Of a stretch of 64,000 nt of DNA, positions 22,990-35,605 are shown one piece after another. The stretch's first letter is position 1; each line of letters begins with the position of its first letter. Where the stretch lies: NCBI GenBank assembly GCA_037893225.1, contig JAZGUH010000263.1, positions 1-64,000 of the forward strand, read 5' to 3'. The DNA is from Hippasteria phrygiana. Its lineage: Eukaryota > Echinodermata > Asteroidea > Valvatida > Goniasteridae. Under the pieces are notes generated by a model. That model saw only the letters and a list, made by a program, of their open reading frames with translations, did not search any database and was not told the DNA's origin. Made by a program: the position numbers and the translations under genes.

Positions 22990-25560
22990 AGTACTTGCAA
23001 TTCAAATGGTCTCCTTCTCCTCACGAAATGTGCAGAACATAACCTCACCATCAGCAACACTTTGTTTCGACTTCCGAATAAAAACAAAACGTCATGGATG
23101 CATCCCCGCTCAAAACATTGGCACCTGATGATTGATTATATTATAATCAGGAAGAGGGACATCGCAGATGTGAAAATCACCAAGGCTATGAGAGGAGCCG
23201 ACTGCTTGACTGACTATCGACTCATCCGTGCGAAGTTCAACTTCAACATCAAACCACTCAGCGGACTTCAAGGCAAGAAGCCACCAAAGAAGCTCAATGT
23301 TACCAAATTGAAGACTGCCGCTGTAAAATGTGCAGTGCAGTGCAATGTACCAGCAGTTTAACTCTGCTGACTTGGTCTCAGGTGACATTGAAGCTGACTG
23401 GAAATGCTTCAAAGGTGCAGTCCACACGGCAGCTTTTGAAACTTTGGGCCCTGTTCTACGGAAACACCAAGATTGGTTTGATGAAAATGATGAGGAGATC
23501 AAGAAACTTCTTGAAGAGAAACACCGCTTACACCTATCCATGATCAATGATAAAACATCCGCATCAAAGAAAGCAGCCTTCCAGAACATCCGTAAGATGC
23601 TGCAGGCCAGACTCAGAGCTATGTGCGACTTATGGTGGAGCAAAAAAGTGGACGAGCTCCAGACCTACTCAGACTGTAAAGACATGAAGAAGTTCTATGA
23701 TGCGCTTAAGACAATTTATGGACCAAAATCAAGTGGCTCTACCCCTGTCCTGAGCTCTGATGAATCCACACTCATCACAGATAAGAACCTCATCATGGAC
23801 CGCTGGGCTTCCCACTTTGAAAATCTGTTAAAGAGAGACTCAAACATCAGCTCCGAGGCAATAGATCAACTGCTTTAAAGCACTGTCAATGTAGCCCTAG
23901 CTGAAGTGCCCACTACTGCCGAGACCGAAGAAGCCATTGATGCACTATCCATGGGCAAAGCATCTGGTTCCGACTCGATTCCTGCCGAGATATACAAAGC
24001 AGGAGATGCTTCGTTTGTGCAATGCCTCACAGAGCTATTCCAACTGATGTGGATCAAGGGAGTGCTCCCCCAAGAGTTCAAGGATGCCTCTTTTGTCCAC
24101 ATTTATAAAAAGAAAGGCAACCGCTTCATGTGTGACAAGTTGACAACCACAGAGGAATCTCCCTGCTGGTCATTGCTGTTAAGATCCTGGCCAGAATCAT
24201 GCTTAATCGCTTCACAACACACATTGCCAACACATTTCTACCTGACAGCCAGTGTGGTTTCAGAAATGGAAGAGGTACAGCCGACATGATCTTTGCAGCC
24301 CGGCAGCTACAAGAGAAATGCAGAGAGCATAATACCGACCTCTACTGTGTCTTCGTCGACTTGACAAAGGCATTCGACACTGTCAGTAGAAAAGGCCTCT
24401 GGAAACTCTTGCCCAAAATTGGCTTCCCTGAAAAGTATATCGAGATGGTGAAGCAGTTTCATGATGGTATGATGGTGCGAGTAATGGACGATGGGGTGTC
24501 TTCATGATCAAGAGCCTTCCCTGTGTCCTAGGTTAAACAAGGCTGTGTCCTAGCTTGCACCAACGCTCTTCAGTGTCGTGTTTGCTAGCATGCTTCTTGA
24601 TGCTTTCCGTGACATCAACATCGGCGTAAAGATGAGATTTAGGACTGATGGAAGAAGAAGAGTTCAGGCGAAAACGAAGGTATTCGATGAATTAGTTCGT
24701 ACGGTAAACTCCTATATGCCGATGACTGCGCTCTTGTCGCCCACACTCAGGAGGACTTACAACTCATCATGGACTGCTTCGCAACAGCTTGCTCACGCTT
24801 TGGGCTTTCAATCAGTCTAAAAAAGACAGAGGTGTTGTTTTAACCTGCTCACAGAAAGCCGTATGTCCCTCCAGTCATCACCATTGGAGATCACATCCTT
24901 CATTCTGTGGACAAGTTTACATACTTGGGCAGCACCCTGTCAAGAGAGGTCCACATAGACGAAGAAATCGCTCACCGGATATCCAAAGCCAGCTCAGCAT
25001 TCGGAAGATTTTGTGAGCGTCTGTAGAAGAGGCATAAGCTTGAAAACAAAGCTGCGTGTCTATCAAGCTGCAGTCCTGCCTTCTCTGTTGTATGCCTGTG
25101 AAACTTGGACAACCTACAGCTGCCACATCAGAAAGCTGAACCACTTCCACCTTTCCTGTATGCGCAAGATCTTACGCATCAGATGGCAAGACAAGGTCCC
25201 TGACACTGAAGTCCTCAAGCGAGCGGAATTGCCCAGTGTAGGAGCTTTGATCATGAGAGCTCAGCTTCGCTGGTCAGGTCGTGTAGTACGAATGCCTGAT
25301 ATTCTATGGTGAACTAACAACAGGCAAAAGATCTGCTGGTGGTCAATTCAAGAGATACAAGGATTGCCTTAAAGCAACCATGAAGCAGTGCAACATCAAT
25401 GTGAGTATTAACTGGGAAGAACATGCCCAGGATCGAACGGCATGGCGAAGATCATCCCACAAAGGTGCATCAAGCTTCGAAGCCCATCCCACATCAGGGA
25501 GGCTGAGCTGAAACGACAGCAACGGAAATCTCGTCAGCTAGACGCTTCCCATCAGCGACC
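22990..25560 (+). mobile_element. APE-type non-LTR retrotransposon (LINE), truncated and degenerate
   Basis: The segment carries the C-terminal part of an apurinic-type endonuclease followed by reverse transcriptase and the post-RT region, in several frames. The 5' end abuts a hAT-MITE-like fragment at about 22925-22995. No polyA or microsatellite tail is obvious at the 3' end. It lies in SMIM14 intron 1 in the sense orientation. Confidence 0.85.
23038..25500 (+). pseudogene. LINE ORF2 pseudogene (endonuclease C-terminus, reverse transcriptase)
   Basis: In order: endonuclease end NTLFRLPNKNKTSWMHPRSK, then DIADV and RGADCLTDYRL (about 23040-23230); linker with GKKPPKKLNVTKLK (about 23290); RT start with MDRWASHFENLL (23790); GKASGSDSIPAEIYKAG (23955); SQCGFRNGRGTADMIFAARQ (24245); YCVFVDLTKAFDTVSRKGLW with motif A; YADD catalytic motif at 24715-24726; and a C-terminal region with MRKILRIRWQDKVPDTEVL and RWSGRVVRMPD (25160-25300). 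Stops and frameshifts at about 23360, 23878, 24120, 24507, 24830 and 25015 break the frame. The clade was not determined; the endonuclease and C-terminal motifs resemble the abundant I/RTE/CR1-like Pol proteins of marine animals. Confidence 0.85.
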
Positions 25561-25746
25561 ACACAACACCAACTAGCATGGAGATGTTGGCTGTCATTGT
25601 CGAGTTTCGAAGGACGAACTATGATTCCATCTGACATTGTCAACAACTCCCTGCAATTTCTTTTTACTTTTTCCAAACAACGTACATACATACATTTGTA
25701 TATATTACTGTGAGGATATTATAAAAATTACAAACATTTGCCCACC

Positions 25747-25872
25747 TGAACAAAGATACTGACAATTTGGGAGACCGCCAATATAGGGCAAGATAGTTCA
25801 GTTGGTAGAGCGCTGGTACAGTATTCCGGAAGTTGCAGGTTCGAATCCCGCTTCTGCCAGTTTCTTTGTTCA
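25747..25872 (+). mobile_element. tRNA-like SINE cassette with short terminal inverted repeats, copy 1
   Basis: Box A TAGTTCAGTTGGTAGAGCGC and box B AGGTTCGAATCCCGC (GGTTCGAATCC at 25838-25848). The block is bordered by TGAACAAAGATACTGACA on the left and its near-complement on the right (16 of 18). A second copy is at 36743-36868. Confidence 0.7.
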
Positions 25873-26009
25873 CTTTGAAAATGTAAACATTTGATTATAT
25901 ACATTCCATCTTATGAATAGAAAGATTTCTCCAGCAGACCACTGCATGCACTCTGTAGTATTACGTCCATATTAGATTACTTTAAAAGTTACATTTACAC
26001 AACAATTTC

Positions 26010-26610
26010 ACTTGTACAGTAAGGCCGTTTAAAAAATAAACTTGGATTTCGGATATTTTATGTCTCCGGGTCGGGCGGCGAGCGGAAAAAACAACATGGT
26101 GGCGCCCTGTAATCCAAAATGGCGCCCGTGGAACGCGAAATTGACGAAAAAACATTCCCCAGCGTACGCCGTGGATTCCAAGCCAATCGACGGGCCTCAA
26201 GGCCTCGTGGTCGGCAGTGAGGCGGGGCTTGTGACGCGAAACCATCCACATTTAAGCCAACAGCTGCCAGTCTCTCCTGGATACCATACGTTCGAGCGAT
26301 GCACTGCAACACCCACAGCTCGGCAAGGTCACGACGACGGCTCCCTCGGGGGCGGTTTCGTGGGAAGTTTCGGCGCAAACTTCGCACGAGGTGGCGGTCA
26401 ACTTTTTCTGTGGTCTTCCTTGGACGACCAGATCTTACCTCGTTTTCCATAGAATTTTTATATTGCAATTTTCGCAAATTGTACCTCACGGTATCCAAAA
26501 TTCCAAGCCTCTGGGCAATCTCGCGGTTGGAAATCCCCCCTATGCCAGGCTTGGATCATCCATTTTTGATGATCGTTGATCTCACTTTTGAGTGGCATTG
26601 TGGTGCTTTC
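26010..26610 (-). pseudogene. Tc1-like transposase remnant
   Basis: Minus-strand frames give MPLKSEINDHQKWMIQAWHR (about 26600), a KNSMENEVRSGRPRKTTEK segment and DRHLVRSLRR (about 26450-26390), then RLAAVGLNVDGFASQAP and ARRLAWNPRRTLGNV (26280-26140). The GRPRKTTEREDRHLVR block, the L...R.AWA block and the short N-terminal helix-turn-helix follow Tc1 transposase order. The DDE domain after about residue 150 is lost and several frameshifts occur. No clear terminal inverted repeats were found. Confidence 0.7.
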
Positions 26611-27868
26611 TGATACAGACATTCAAATTCCCTTATAAGGCCGGCCAGGGGAATCTGATTTTAATATTTATGATTGGTCACGGCAATTGACCTGTTAAAA
26701 ATTCATAAAATGGCCCAAAACACAGCACGCCTTTTCCCCCTATTCATTTAATTCCCAACTTAATGCATTCATGAACATGAATACATAATGAGGCAATTCA
26801 AGATGGCGGTTTAACGTTGACCATCGCCCAGTCAGCTCAGTGATATCACGTTGGGAAGTGGCATGTTTTTTCCATGAAGGCGGAGAGGGAGTTTTTTGTG
26901 TTGAAAACTTGCATATTACTGACTAAAATAATGACACAAGACACGGGTTTGGAAAATTTATTGAACATCAATGTTTTTAAGTCAAACTTCATCTTGAAAA
27001 TCATACAGCTGTGCACACCAGTACATATACATACATGTACAATGTACATATGCGCACCATCCGGATCGCTTATCGGATTCCACACCAAAACAGTCAACAA
27101 GTGTTCACTGCGAACGATATACTATGCTTGTTCTGTGTTAGATAGTGTGGCGCTGCCGGGATTGTAAATTGTAAAAAAAAAATTTAGGTTGTCGAATTCA
27201 ACAATTTTCGGCGGCGATTTAAATTTGTTTTTCTCCAAAAAATTTGTTTTTCCCGGCGACGGATCCGTAATCCAAGTTATTACAAAAAAATGGCCTAACA
27301 CTAGATATGTAATTTTATATTCAAACAAAATTCAGACATACACTGTACACTGTACATACATGTACATACGTGTACAAATGGAGTCTTGCTATTCAGCATC
27401 AATTAAGGCATTAGGAATGACTCGTCTCAAGTCATAAAAAAATGATTAGTCTACTGTGGCATGAGCAGTGTATATTTACAAATGTAGAAGTATTTTTTTC
27501 ACATTTTACAGTGATAATACCAAAAGATACATTCATATACATGTAAGACATTGGCAAAGGAAGAACATTAAAAAGATGAAATCAATCAGCTCAAGAAGGA
27601 ACCCTCCCCCCAAAAAGTTCCTGTCAATGGGTTCTCGTCACTGAGTGTTCATTCTCCTTACTGAATGGTCATATTTTATCTTCAAGTAAACTTGAATTCT
27701 TGATCCTGATTGTCCATCCATAGCAGCAACAGTGTGTACAATGTATGTTGCACCTCACGCTGGGTGTGTATTGTACACACTTCTACAATGTGCACGTTTC
27801 ACTGTGGCATGTACCTACTTTGTACATGTATATGCAACTTGTATGTGCTCTGTCTGAGAGTGTCTTTA

Positions 27869-28314
27869 GCCGTGTCCGCATTGGACTTTTTTGGGTAAAA
27901 CCTACGGAGGCTGTTGTCAACTTAACCAAATTAAGTCCAATGCGGACAGCCGGTAAACTTGCCAAATTGTCAAGTGTCGATCGTCGGTTGTCGGTTTTTA
28001 CCCTCCACAGCAGTAAGTCGCTGAAAAGTCCAATGCGGACAGCCACGGTAAAGTAAAACCTACATTTTGATCACGTGCCGTCTGCAGATCAATGCATGCT
28101 GCGCCTCTACGTTGGCATACACAATGAAATGCGTGTAAATTTAGCGCGTTCTACAAAACCACAGAGGACATTCACTGCATAATAGTTTATTTGGCAAAGG
28201 ACTTTCAGCAAGCCGTGTAATCCAAGTGCGGATGCACGGAAGAATAACCACAGTGGAATGTTAACAATCACGTACGGTAACTTTTGACAATAATTAGTCC
28301 AATGCGAACGCGGC
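27869..28314. mobile_element. Inverted-repeat element with TCCAATGCGGAC motifs
   Basis: The ends GCCGTGTCCGCATTGGACT and, reversed, GCCGCGTTCGCATTGGACT pair. Two more AAGTCCAATGCGGACAGCC motifs lie at about 27935 and 28025. No clear target duplication. Confidence 0.55.
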
Positions 28315-29383
28315 TTTTATCTGTTTATTGTGTACACACAGACAAATACTGTAATTTATGCAAGTGGAACACAGAAAAAGGGGGTGCCTTAGTGTCAGGT
28401 ACATGTACATGCTATGAGGCTGAAGGCCAAGTGTTATACGGAATGTACATGTAGGTCTACGCACTACACTATGCTCCTTGAGCAAATTATCTACCAATAA
28501 ATTGGATTAACAAGAATTTAACGCTCACTTTGGTTGATGTTTACATATCTCCTTGGTTTCACACTATTGAAATTCATGTACATGTGTAAATGCTGAGTGA
28601 AAGCAGAGAGCACTTAATTACCAAAACAACCGAAACAAGGCCCCAAAATGTCAATATTTTGTCAATGAAAGTTAACTTACGGTAATTTTTTATCTTCCAC
28701 AAGCACATGTGGGATGACACGAAGGCAGTAATTTAAAACAAGTAATTAATACATACATACATACATGTACAATGTACATGTACATGTAATTGCTTTTCTT
28801 TGCTAGTCATGCTATTAAATTCAGACACGCGGTTAATAAATGGCTTTTTTGCACAAGTTTGTAATTAATGCAGAATTTAATATAGACAAAGTTACATGTC
28901 TATAACATACATGCCATACACGTCACATCAGGCAATATTAAACTATTGTTGCTGTGGATTGACCAATCAGGATAGAGGATTCAAGTTTGCTGGGTAAGCA
29001 TGTGTGTACATGTACATGTAATGACAAATTATCACAAAAATTAGAAGGTGAAGGAAAAAAGACCCACGTACATGTATAAAGAACATTGTTAATTGTGTTT
29101 TGTGCAAAGGTTGAAATTAAATATGCCCCCAAATTGCCCAGATTTAATTAATTTGTATTCAAGTTGACTGCAAAATAATGAAGAATGATCTGGACAAGCC
29201 CTGGTATTTCCGAGCCCTTTCTGTACATGTGTATTTAGAATAGAAATTCACTTTCCCAATAATTAAACCCTCAATATTTGATTAACCTGTGTACTCTTTG
29301 GACCACGTAGGCATATAATTCTACATACGTGTACCATGTGCATTTTTGATAAAAATGATATATTGTCATTTGTATTTTTACAG

Positions 29384-29432
29384 CTAAGGGATTCCCAGCA
29401 ATCATGTTCTGATTCACAATGTGACCTTGAAT
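29384..29432 (+). CDS. SMIM14: SMIM14 coding exon 2 (codons 26-41 plus 1 nt)
   Basis: A 49-nt exon lies between TATTTTTACAG and GTAAGT, both strong splice sites. It encodes LRDSQQSCSDSQCDLE, which aligns with the vertebrate segment that follows RRLINL and contains spaced Cys and Asp residues. It ends in phase 1; the leftover T joins TA of the next exon to give Leu. It is far too short to stand out as an open frame and was found by continuing the SMIM14 reading. Confidence 0.87.
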
Positions 29433-31481
29433 GTAAGTAAATGGCACTTGGACAAATTTTATTTTGTCATTTAAAAAAAAACATGGTTTCGCTTGTGTTA
29501 TGTATCCTATGTTTTCTTACATGAGGCAAAAAAAAAAACCCAAAACTTGTGTTGCCCTTATAATGCGAAAAATCAGGAGGGAGTGTCGGTCTATTGATTT
29601 GTTTTCTTAATTTTTTATTTTTGTTTTACCGTCAATGAAAACATCAAAACAATACTACATGTCGTGTAACTCGGAAGTCGGGAGGCAAAAAGTAAGCTAT
29701 TTAAAAGTGAGATGGCGAAATGCACGACTGTGCTGTAAGACAATGATTTTAATAAAACTTGTTCATATTGTGCGGGAAAAGGTGAGATTTAAAAAATTCC
29801 TTGAAAATTTTTTATTTTTAAACATGGCCCGACTTTTGTGACTATTAGGGTCGGTCGCGGAGGGCAACACAACTATTTTTTTTTTGGCCTAATGTCTGCA
29901 TTTCCATTTGTGAGACGGACTGTTGTGCTCGTTTCACAGTAAACACTGAACAGTTTTATGGTCCTCTGGCATGTCTGGTGATGTTGTAAAGTGAATTTGA
30001 GAAAGTTCTTAGTAACTTGAATGATCTTTCAGTATAACGTATACACATGTAAGGCATTCCACATAAAAGAACTGTTCACAAACTTTACCATTTAAATAAA
30101 TTCAATTTGACATTTTGATTTGATAGAGTTGAAATTGATAAATACATGTAGATCTGAATTTTTAAATTCTGAATTACACTGAGCCATGCTTGGTCAACAT
30201 ACATGTATGTAGGGCCAATGATTTTCCGTTTTAGTGGAAACTAAATGGAATTGGCCTCTTTCATTGTGCATTCATTTACATGTATGAAATAATGTCAAAT
30301 GGAAATGAAACAGATTTTTGTACACTGTTCTAATGGGCGAAACGGAAATGAAGATTTGTCAAAACGGAAAATTGACTTTTCTGAAACGGAAAATCATTGG
30401 CTCTATGTATGTTGTAATGTTCTGTTTTGTTTCATGTCCTTTTTTAAAATTTCAGTCCCCGTACCAGCGCCTGTGTGGCCAAGTGCATAAAGTGCCAGTG
30501 TTCTGTAAGGCTTTGTTTTCAGTGTCGTTGCACAATTTAAGTGGTGCATGTAGAAACACATGTACATGTATTGTTCATATTGGATTTTAGAAATGTGCAT
30601 GTTGCATGTAGTTTGGGTAAGGCATAATAATGCTTCTACAGCATGCATGTTAAGCAAAGTATTTATTTTTTTCGAAGCATTCCCTCTTGATGAAGGAATA
30701 AGTACATATTAAAAGTGAATTTTGTAGCAAACGCACAAATTGAATAGATGGTAAATTTCAGTTCATGCCTACCACTAGAGAAGGGGATATTTTGGCCATT
30801 TTGTAAACCTTACCATGGCCATGCGGGGTACCGGTTTTGAGTAGAGCCTTTACACATGTATGTATGTCCAAACAAAACACCTGCACACCTGCATTTTTCG
30901 TGACTCGGACTCGGACTCGACTCTGTGGACTCGGACTTGGACTCAACCTGCATGACTTCTGACTCGACCCAAAAAAATACCATAAAGAACTCTTTTTAAA
31001 AAGAAACTTGCAACTTGTTTGAGCAATTGATACATGCAGGCAGTGTACGCAGATCCGACGCATCTCGAGATCTCAAATTATACATGCGTGTGCAGTTGGC
31101 TTGTTTCCGATATATTGATTAGGGAAATCAATGTATCAAAACATGTAACCTGGCGTCCACATGTATGATACTGCGTGAATACAACTTGATATTGTCCGGT
31201 ACCAGATTATCCGTTCCAGACACAGACTGGCGCCTTTCCTCACTCTAGGAAATTTGGTGTTCTTATGGTAATATCCAATTGCATTTAATCATTCTTCAAA
31301 GTAAAAGAGAGTTATATTAAATTGAGCCCTCTTTATCCATAGAGCAAGGCCCGAAGTGGAAATTTTATTGTAATACATTTGTACTTAATTCCTTGATCCA
31401 TATATCCAAACACCTATTATTTCAATTAAGGCTGTGCTTGGTTATTTTTAAGAGCGATTTGGACAGAACTTCCATGTATGA
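29433..31481 (+). other. SMIM14 intron 2, left part
   Basis: AT-rich DNA with ACATGTACATG spacers; 30895-30970 is a GACTCGGACTTGG simple repeat, which recurs at 33835-33960. No gene seen. Confidence 0.45.
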
Positions 31482-32746
31482 CAGGGCTCGACCTTAGCAC
31501 TAGCCCGGCATACAATGTCTAGTAAAAACTGCTCCGGGCTAGTGAAAAGCACTCTTTAACTTGCCCGGCGGGCTAGTTAAAAAAGCATACCTACCTGCTT
31601 AAAATTGTCACTTTTGCTTGATATGAATCAAACAAACGTTCTTTGTAAGTTTGAGTGAATCTTCTTGTTTCATTTAATGACCGAGTACAGCTCTACGGCG
31701 TCCCGCACAGTCAATACTATGCCGAGCCGCCGCGCTAGCGCTATGCATGCCGCTCGCTGTCTCACAGCAGCTAGCTTGTGTCCCGATGGCAACATGTGTA
31801 CGTGCGTACACGTGTATGCCATTCATTGCGCACGTGATGCCACAAGCGCACATGACTTGTACAAGGTTGGTAGTCTCATATCAAGTCCAGAGTGTGTTGT
31901 GCACTTTTTTTGCCAAATGCTGTACGCATGAGACTGGTTGGGTGTGGGAAGAAAAGTACAGTGAAAGTGCACACAAAAAAGACTATGGATCTTTTCTCAA
32001 TGCTCGGCATCGATACGGCTGACACTGAAACATTTTTATTTTGTACATCATCAGTGTTTGAAAAAATTATTAAGGACCGTCACATTTTTGGCCAATGTCA
32101 ATTTGAAGGAAAACGCCAACTAATATTGGCGGAATAATGTCATGAATGTCTATAAGACGCAGCGAACCGTACGTCGTACGCGGCGCTATACAATCTTTGG
32201 TACGTACTGAAGCCAGCTTTGATTATGGGCCCAACCGGGGAATTCCACGTGCATACTGAGCATGCGCATCGGCACTTGACCTCAGCGACCATGAGCCGGC
32301 CATGCATGCAGTGAATGAAAGAAGGCATGGGCGCGTGTACTTTGTGTGCGAAGATTTGTGCGTGTGGTCTGTACCGGGCCGGTGTACGTGGATGGTGAGA
32401 AGTTTTATTCACTTTGGTCTTTACATTTTCCGTCATGTGGCGATATCTAAATGTATCCAATCCGTCCAAAAAAGGGAGCAAAAGAGAATACGATGCAAAC
32501 TAGAGCAAAAATAAAAGACAACGTGTCTACAGACAAGACTGGGAGCGGGACTTTGGCTGGCTTAGCTACGATGGAAATACGATGTTTTGCCGTGTTTGCC
32601 GCGAAATGAAACTGACCATCGTTAATGGGATATTTACATTACAATGTCCATTAAATGTGGGCTAGTAAAAAATTCTGCGGGCTAGTAAAAAACCCAGTTA
32701 ACTTGCCCGTTGGACTAGTTAAAAAAAAGCTTAAGATCGAGGCCTG
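31482..32746 (+). mobile_element. hAT-like element with GGGCTAGT subterminal repeats
   Basis: The ends are CAGGGCTCGACCTTAGC and, reversed, CAGGCCTCGATCTTAAGC, flanked by TATGA (31477-31481 and 32747-32751). Both ends carry repeated GGGCTAGT/ACTAGCCC motifs, typical of hAT subterminal binding sites. Length 1265 bp. A TTF-type zinc-finger fragment inside supports hAT origin. It sits in SMIM14 intron 2. Confidence 0.75.
32503..32640 (+). pseudogene. hAT transposase N-terminal TTF-type zinc-finger remnant
   Basis: After a stop codon, the frame containing GAC at 32537 reads KRQRVYRQDWERDF, then GWLSYDGNTMFCRVCREMKL. The pattern W...F.WL.YD...MFC.VC is the start of the TTF-type zinc finger found at the N-terminus of many hAT transposases. 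Only about 40 codons remain. Confidence 0.65.
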
Positions 32747-33234
32747 TATGATTTTAACCCTTCAATTTATGTTCAAATACAAGTGCATGAATTGAATCAC
32801 CTCACATTTTAGCACAAAACTGCTTTGGATCAGCGAATATTAATGACCTGTCTTCAAAATTAATGGAACTTCCTTATCTCATCGGACTAACAGCAGGATG
32901 ACAGAAATCATTTTACATGTAACAGCAAGACTGTGGCCAAAATGTTAACCAGTATAAAATTCTTAAGTCAAAGGCTTCGACATGGAAAGTGTAAAATAAC
33001 CCCTTGTTTGTAAAAGCTCCCTTTCTGATGTTAATAAATAAAGGACAAGGCATACAGGTCACATTGAATTGAATGACTTCAATGGCTGATCTCATGGTTT
33101 ATTTGACATACATGTACTGTACATATGTACATTAATTTCTAGTTCATTAAATTAAAGAAAGCTGTAAAAAAATTGAACCATTTACAGTTAGCTTTTCGCG
33201 GTACCTCAAAATGTATCTCCAATACAGTACTTAA

Positions 33235-33425
33235 CCCCATATATGGCGTAAACAAAAAGTGGCACCAGGCCAGATGACGCCATTTGCCGCCGTTTGTGCA
33301 GTTTCAATCCATTGTTGGATTATTATTATGTTACGCTTGACTGCACAAACACATTGTAGCAGTTCGCTTGGCTGCCAGAACCACCGCGACACCCCGACGT
33401 CTCCCGTAAAACCGTACTCAAGGGG
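33235..33425 (-). mobile_element. TTAA-flanked (piggyBac-like) MITE, copy 3 (reversed)
   Basis: Same family in reverse orientation, TTAA at 33231-33234 and 33426-33429. Contains TTTCAATCCATTGTTGGATT and CGACGTCTCCCGT. It lies in SMIM14 intron 2. Confidence 0.8.
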
Positions 33426-34352
33426 TTAACCATGTTAACAAGTTCGCGTCGGAGGACGAGTTTACACGCACTGGCTGTTTTTATACACAGGCACGGCTGA
33501 TGGGTTAAAACGTCAAGTTTGCCTCGACTCGCCTCCGAATGACGTCTCAACACGCTAATTCCTCATTTGTTTTCGAACTTGCTTAAGTTCGAAACGTCAG
33601 GCCAGCTAATTTTTTTATTTGTTTTGTACACGAACACAAAGTCTGAGAAGTCTGTGAGCACACCGGAGTTTTAAAATAAATGAGGTTTCGGCAAGAAATA
33701 TCGTACAAATACTGTTAAAATGACTCTTGCGAATAAGTATTTGTGGCGTCTGGCAGAAGTTGGCTGCTATATTTTGATTTTTTTGAAAACTAAACTTTTC
33801 GGCAAAAATAATCCTGGCGCGAACTGGTTAAAGGTGACTCATGACTCAAACTCGGACTTAACCAGGATGACCTGGGACTCGGACTTGGATTTGGACTCGG
33901 GAGAGGTGACTTGGACTCAGACTCGATGTTTGGTGACTCGGATACAAGTCTGCCTGAATGTCAACACAACAAGACATAAGGGGTAGTTTTCATTATCAAT
34001 TTTAAAATATATTTTCTAAAACAACTGTGAAAAAGCAAACCGATGGGAAAGGGGGAAGGGGTGCAGTTTTCTGCCTAGAAAAACAACTTCATGAAACTTG
34101 AAGGAATGCATTAAATTGCATTGTTAGAGTTGACATCCAGATATAGTTGTATTGTTGAGTATGCAGGTGACTTACGACATTGGCTAGGACGCGACCTTCA
34201 TGACTCGGACTTAAGTTACTGTACTTGACTCATCAGGACTGAGCCTCACAATTCACAGTGGGGACTCCGACATGATGAGGTTTAAGATGACTCAAAAACA
34301 AATCTGCCCATTTCTTGGAACCATGTACATGTAACTGGCATGTTAACCTACA

Positions 34353-34470
34353 AGTGCCGTGGCCTAGTGGTTTGGAGCATTGAATTATATGTGCAGGTAA
34401 TTTTGCAAGTTGTGGGTTCGAGCCCAGTCCTGGGCTATAGCACTTCTACGCTTAATATGGGTAGAGGCAT
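34353..34470 (+). mobile_element. tRNA-derived SINE fragment
   Basis: GTGCCGTGGCCTAGTGGTTT (box A) and GTGGGTTCGAGCCCAGTCC (box B) are spaced as in a tRNA with a long variable part. It is not a clean cloverleaf. Confidence 0.55.
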
Positions 34471-34784
34471 TATTAATGCCTTGCAGTGGACTAGCTAGTT
34501 ACCCATCCCGACCCTATTCATACTGTGAAGAGATCAGATTATCTTGTCTTGTTTCAGTGTGATGAGGGGCTGGTTCTTCCACACTTTCCTCTATCTGTAG
34601 CACACATCTTTGGTCTTGTGATGGGCGATTTGCATAAAGAAAAATAGATTTGTGTTTAAAACCAAAATATCACCAAATATGTTGTTTTGCAGGTTTCTTA
34701 TCTCTTGAAGTATCCTCAACAAACTCCGTAATGCATGTATTTGGTTAGTGGCATCAAGATTTTCTTTTTCTTCTTCATGTACAG

Positions 34785-34936
34785 TACCAAGTCAGATTTC
34801 TGGGAGTGAAAGCTATTTCAATACCACCCTATTGATGGTGACAATTGGATGGATTGTTCTTGCCATTGCTCTGTACTTGTTAAGACCGTCCTCATTACGA
34901 AGGAGAGGAGATGAGAAACCAAGACCAAGTACTCAG
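34785..34936 (+). CDS. SMIM14: SMIM14 coding exon 3, transmembrane segment (codons 42-92)
   Basis: The acceptor is TTCATGTACAG at 34784. After the split Leu codon the exon encodes a polar linker with an NTT sequon (Asn54), an 18-residue hydrophobic helix (LLMVTIGWIVLAIALYLL, about 57-74), then RPSSLRRRGDEKPRPSTQ. The helix followed by RP and basic residues matches SMIM14 topology. The in-phase donor is CAG|GTTTGT, which is weak. A better-looking GTAAGC lies 4 nt downstream but would shift the frame. Confidence 0.88.
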
Positions 34937-35003
34937 GTTTGTAAGCTATACATGTATGATACTTATACGGTGTACAGTGTAGGTACTACGAGTCAACAAA
35001 AAC

Positions 35004-35256
35004 TTGTCCTACTTTTGATCCTAAATAACTGTGTTGTTTACAATTGGAATTAAATCGCCATTGGAGGATGCCAAGTCGAAAGTGGCGGATTCTGAAAAAG
35101 TATTTTTTTTCGTATGGCATTTAAATCTCACCCTCTTGCACAAAGTTGATGAAATTCGCTCGATAAAATTTGTCATGCCTTGTTTACATGAGCTGAAATT
35201 TTGGTTTAATTCCATTGGTAAACAACACAGTTATTTAGGATCAAAAGTAGGACATG
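35004..35256. mobile_element. 253-bp MITE next to SMIM14 exon 3
   Basis: Ends of about 50 bp are inverted (TGTCCTACTTTTGATCCTAA...). The body matches the arms of the larger hairpin at 43734-44352. It starts 67 bp after the exon 3 donor. Confidence 0.65.
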
Positions 35257-35605
35257 TTTTATTTGACACGTAGTACATGTCAGACATTTTTCTTTTCATA
35301 AAGGTCACATAAAATGGAATTTCAAATACCTATACCCACACAATGCAAGCTTTATCGCCAAACTTACCATCACTTCCAACCTGGTTTTTGCCAATTTGAA
35401 CGACTTTATGTATGCCCCTGTCAGCAATCTCTTGGATTTTATGCTAATGTGAATTTACGTATTCATAAGCAAAGGAGTGACGTGACTAGGGAAAGCTTCA
35501 GTATCATACATGTAGCTGATCAGTTCATAAATTTTGTTTTCGTTTTGTTCAGGTCAGTTTTCTAAGTGCTTGTGTTTCTGCTTTTTTTTTTTTTTTTTAG
35601 TCTAG

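Noticed and set aside
25780..25862. Functional tRNA genes at the SINE loci (also 22053 and 36785)
   Set aside because: Boxes A and B are good but acceptor and anticodon stems are imperfect, and the sequences are repeated with shared non-tRNA flanks.
25664..25873. Minus-strand frames with IRTCN motifs (also 36636-36869)
   Set aside because: These are antisense translations of tRNA-like SINE cassettes.
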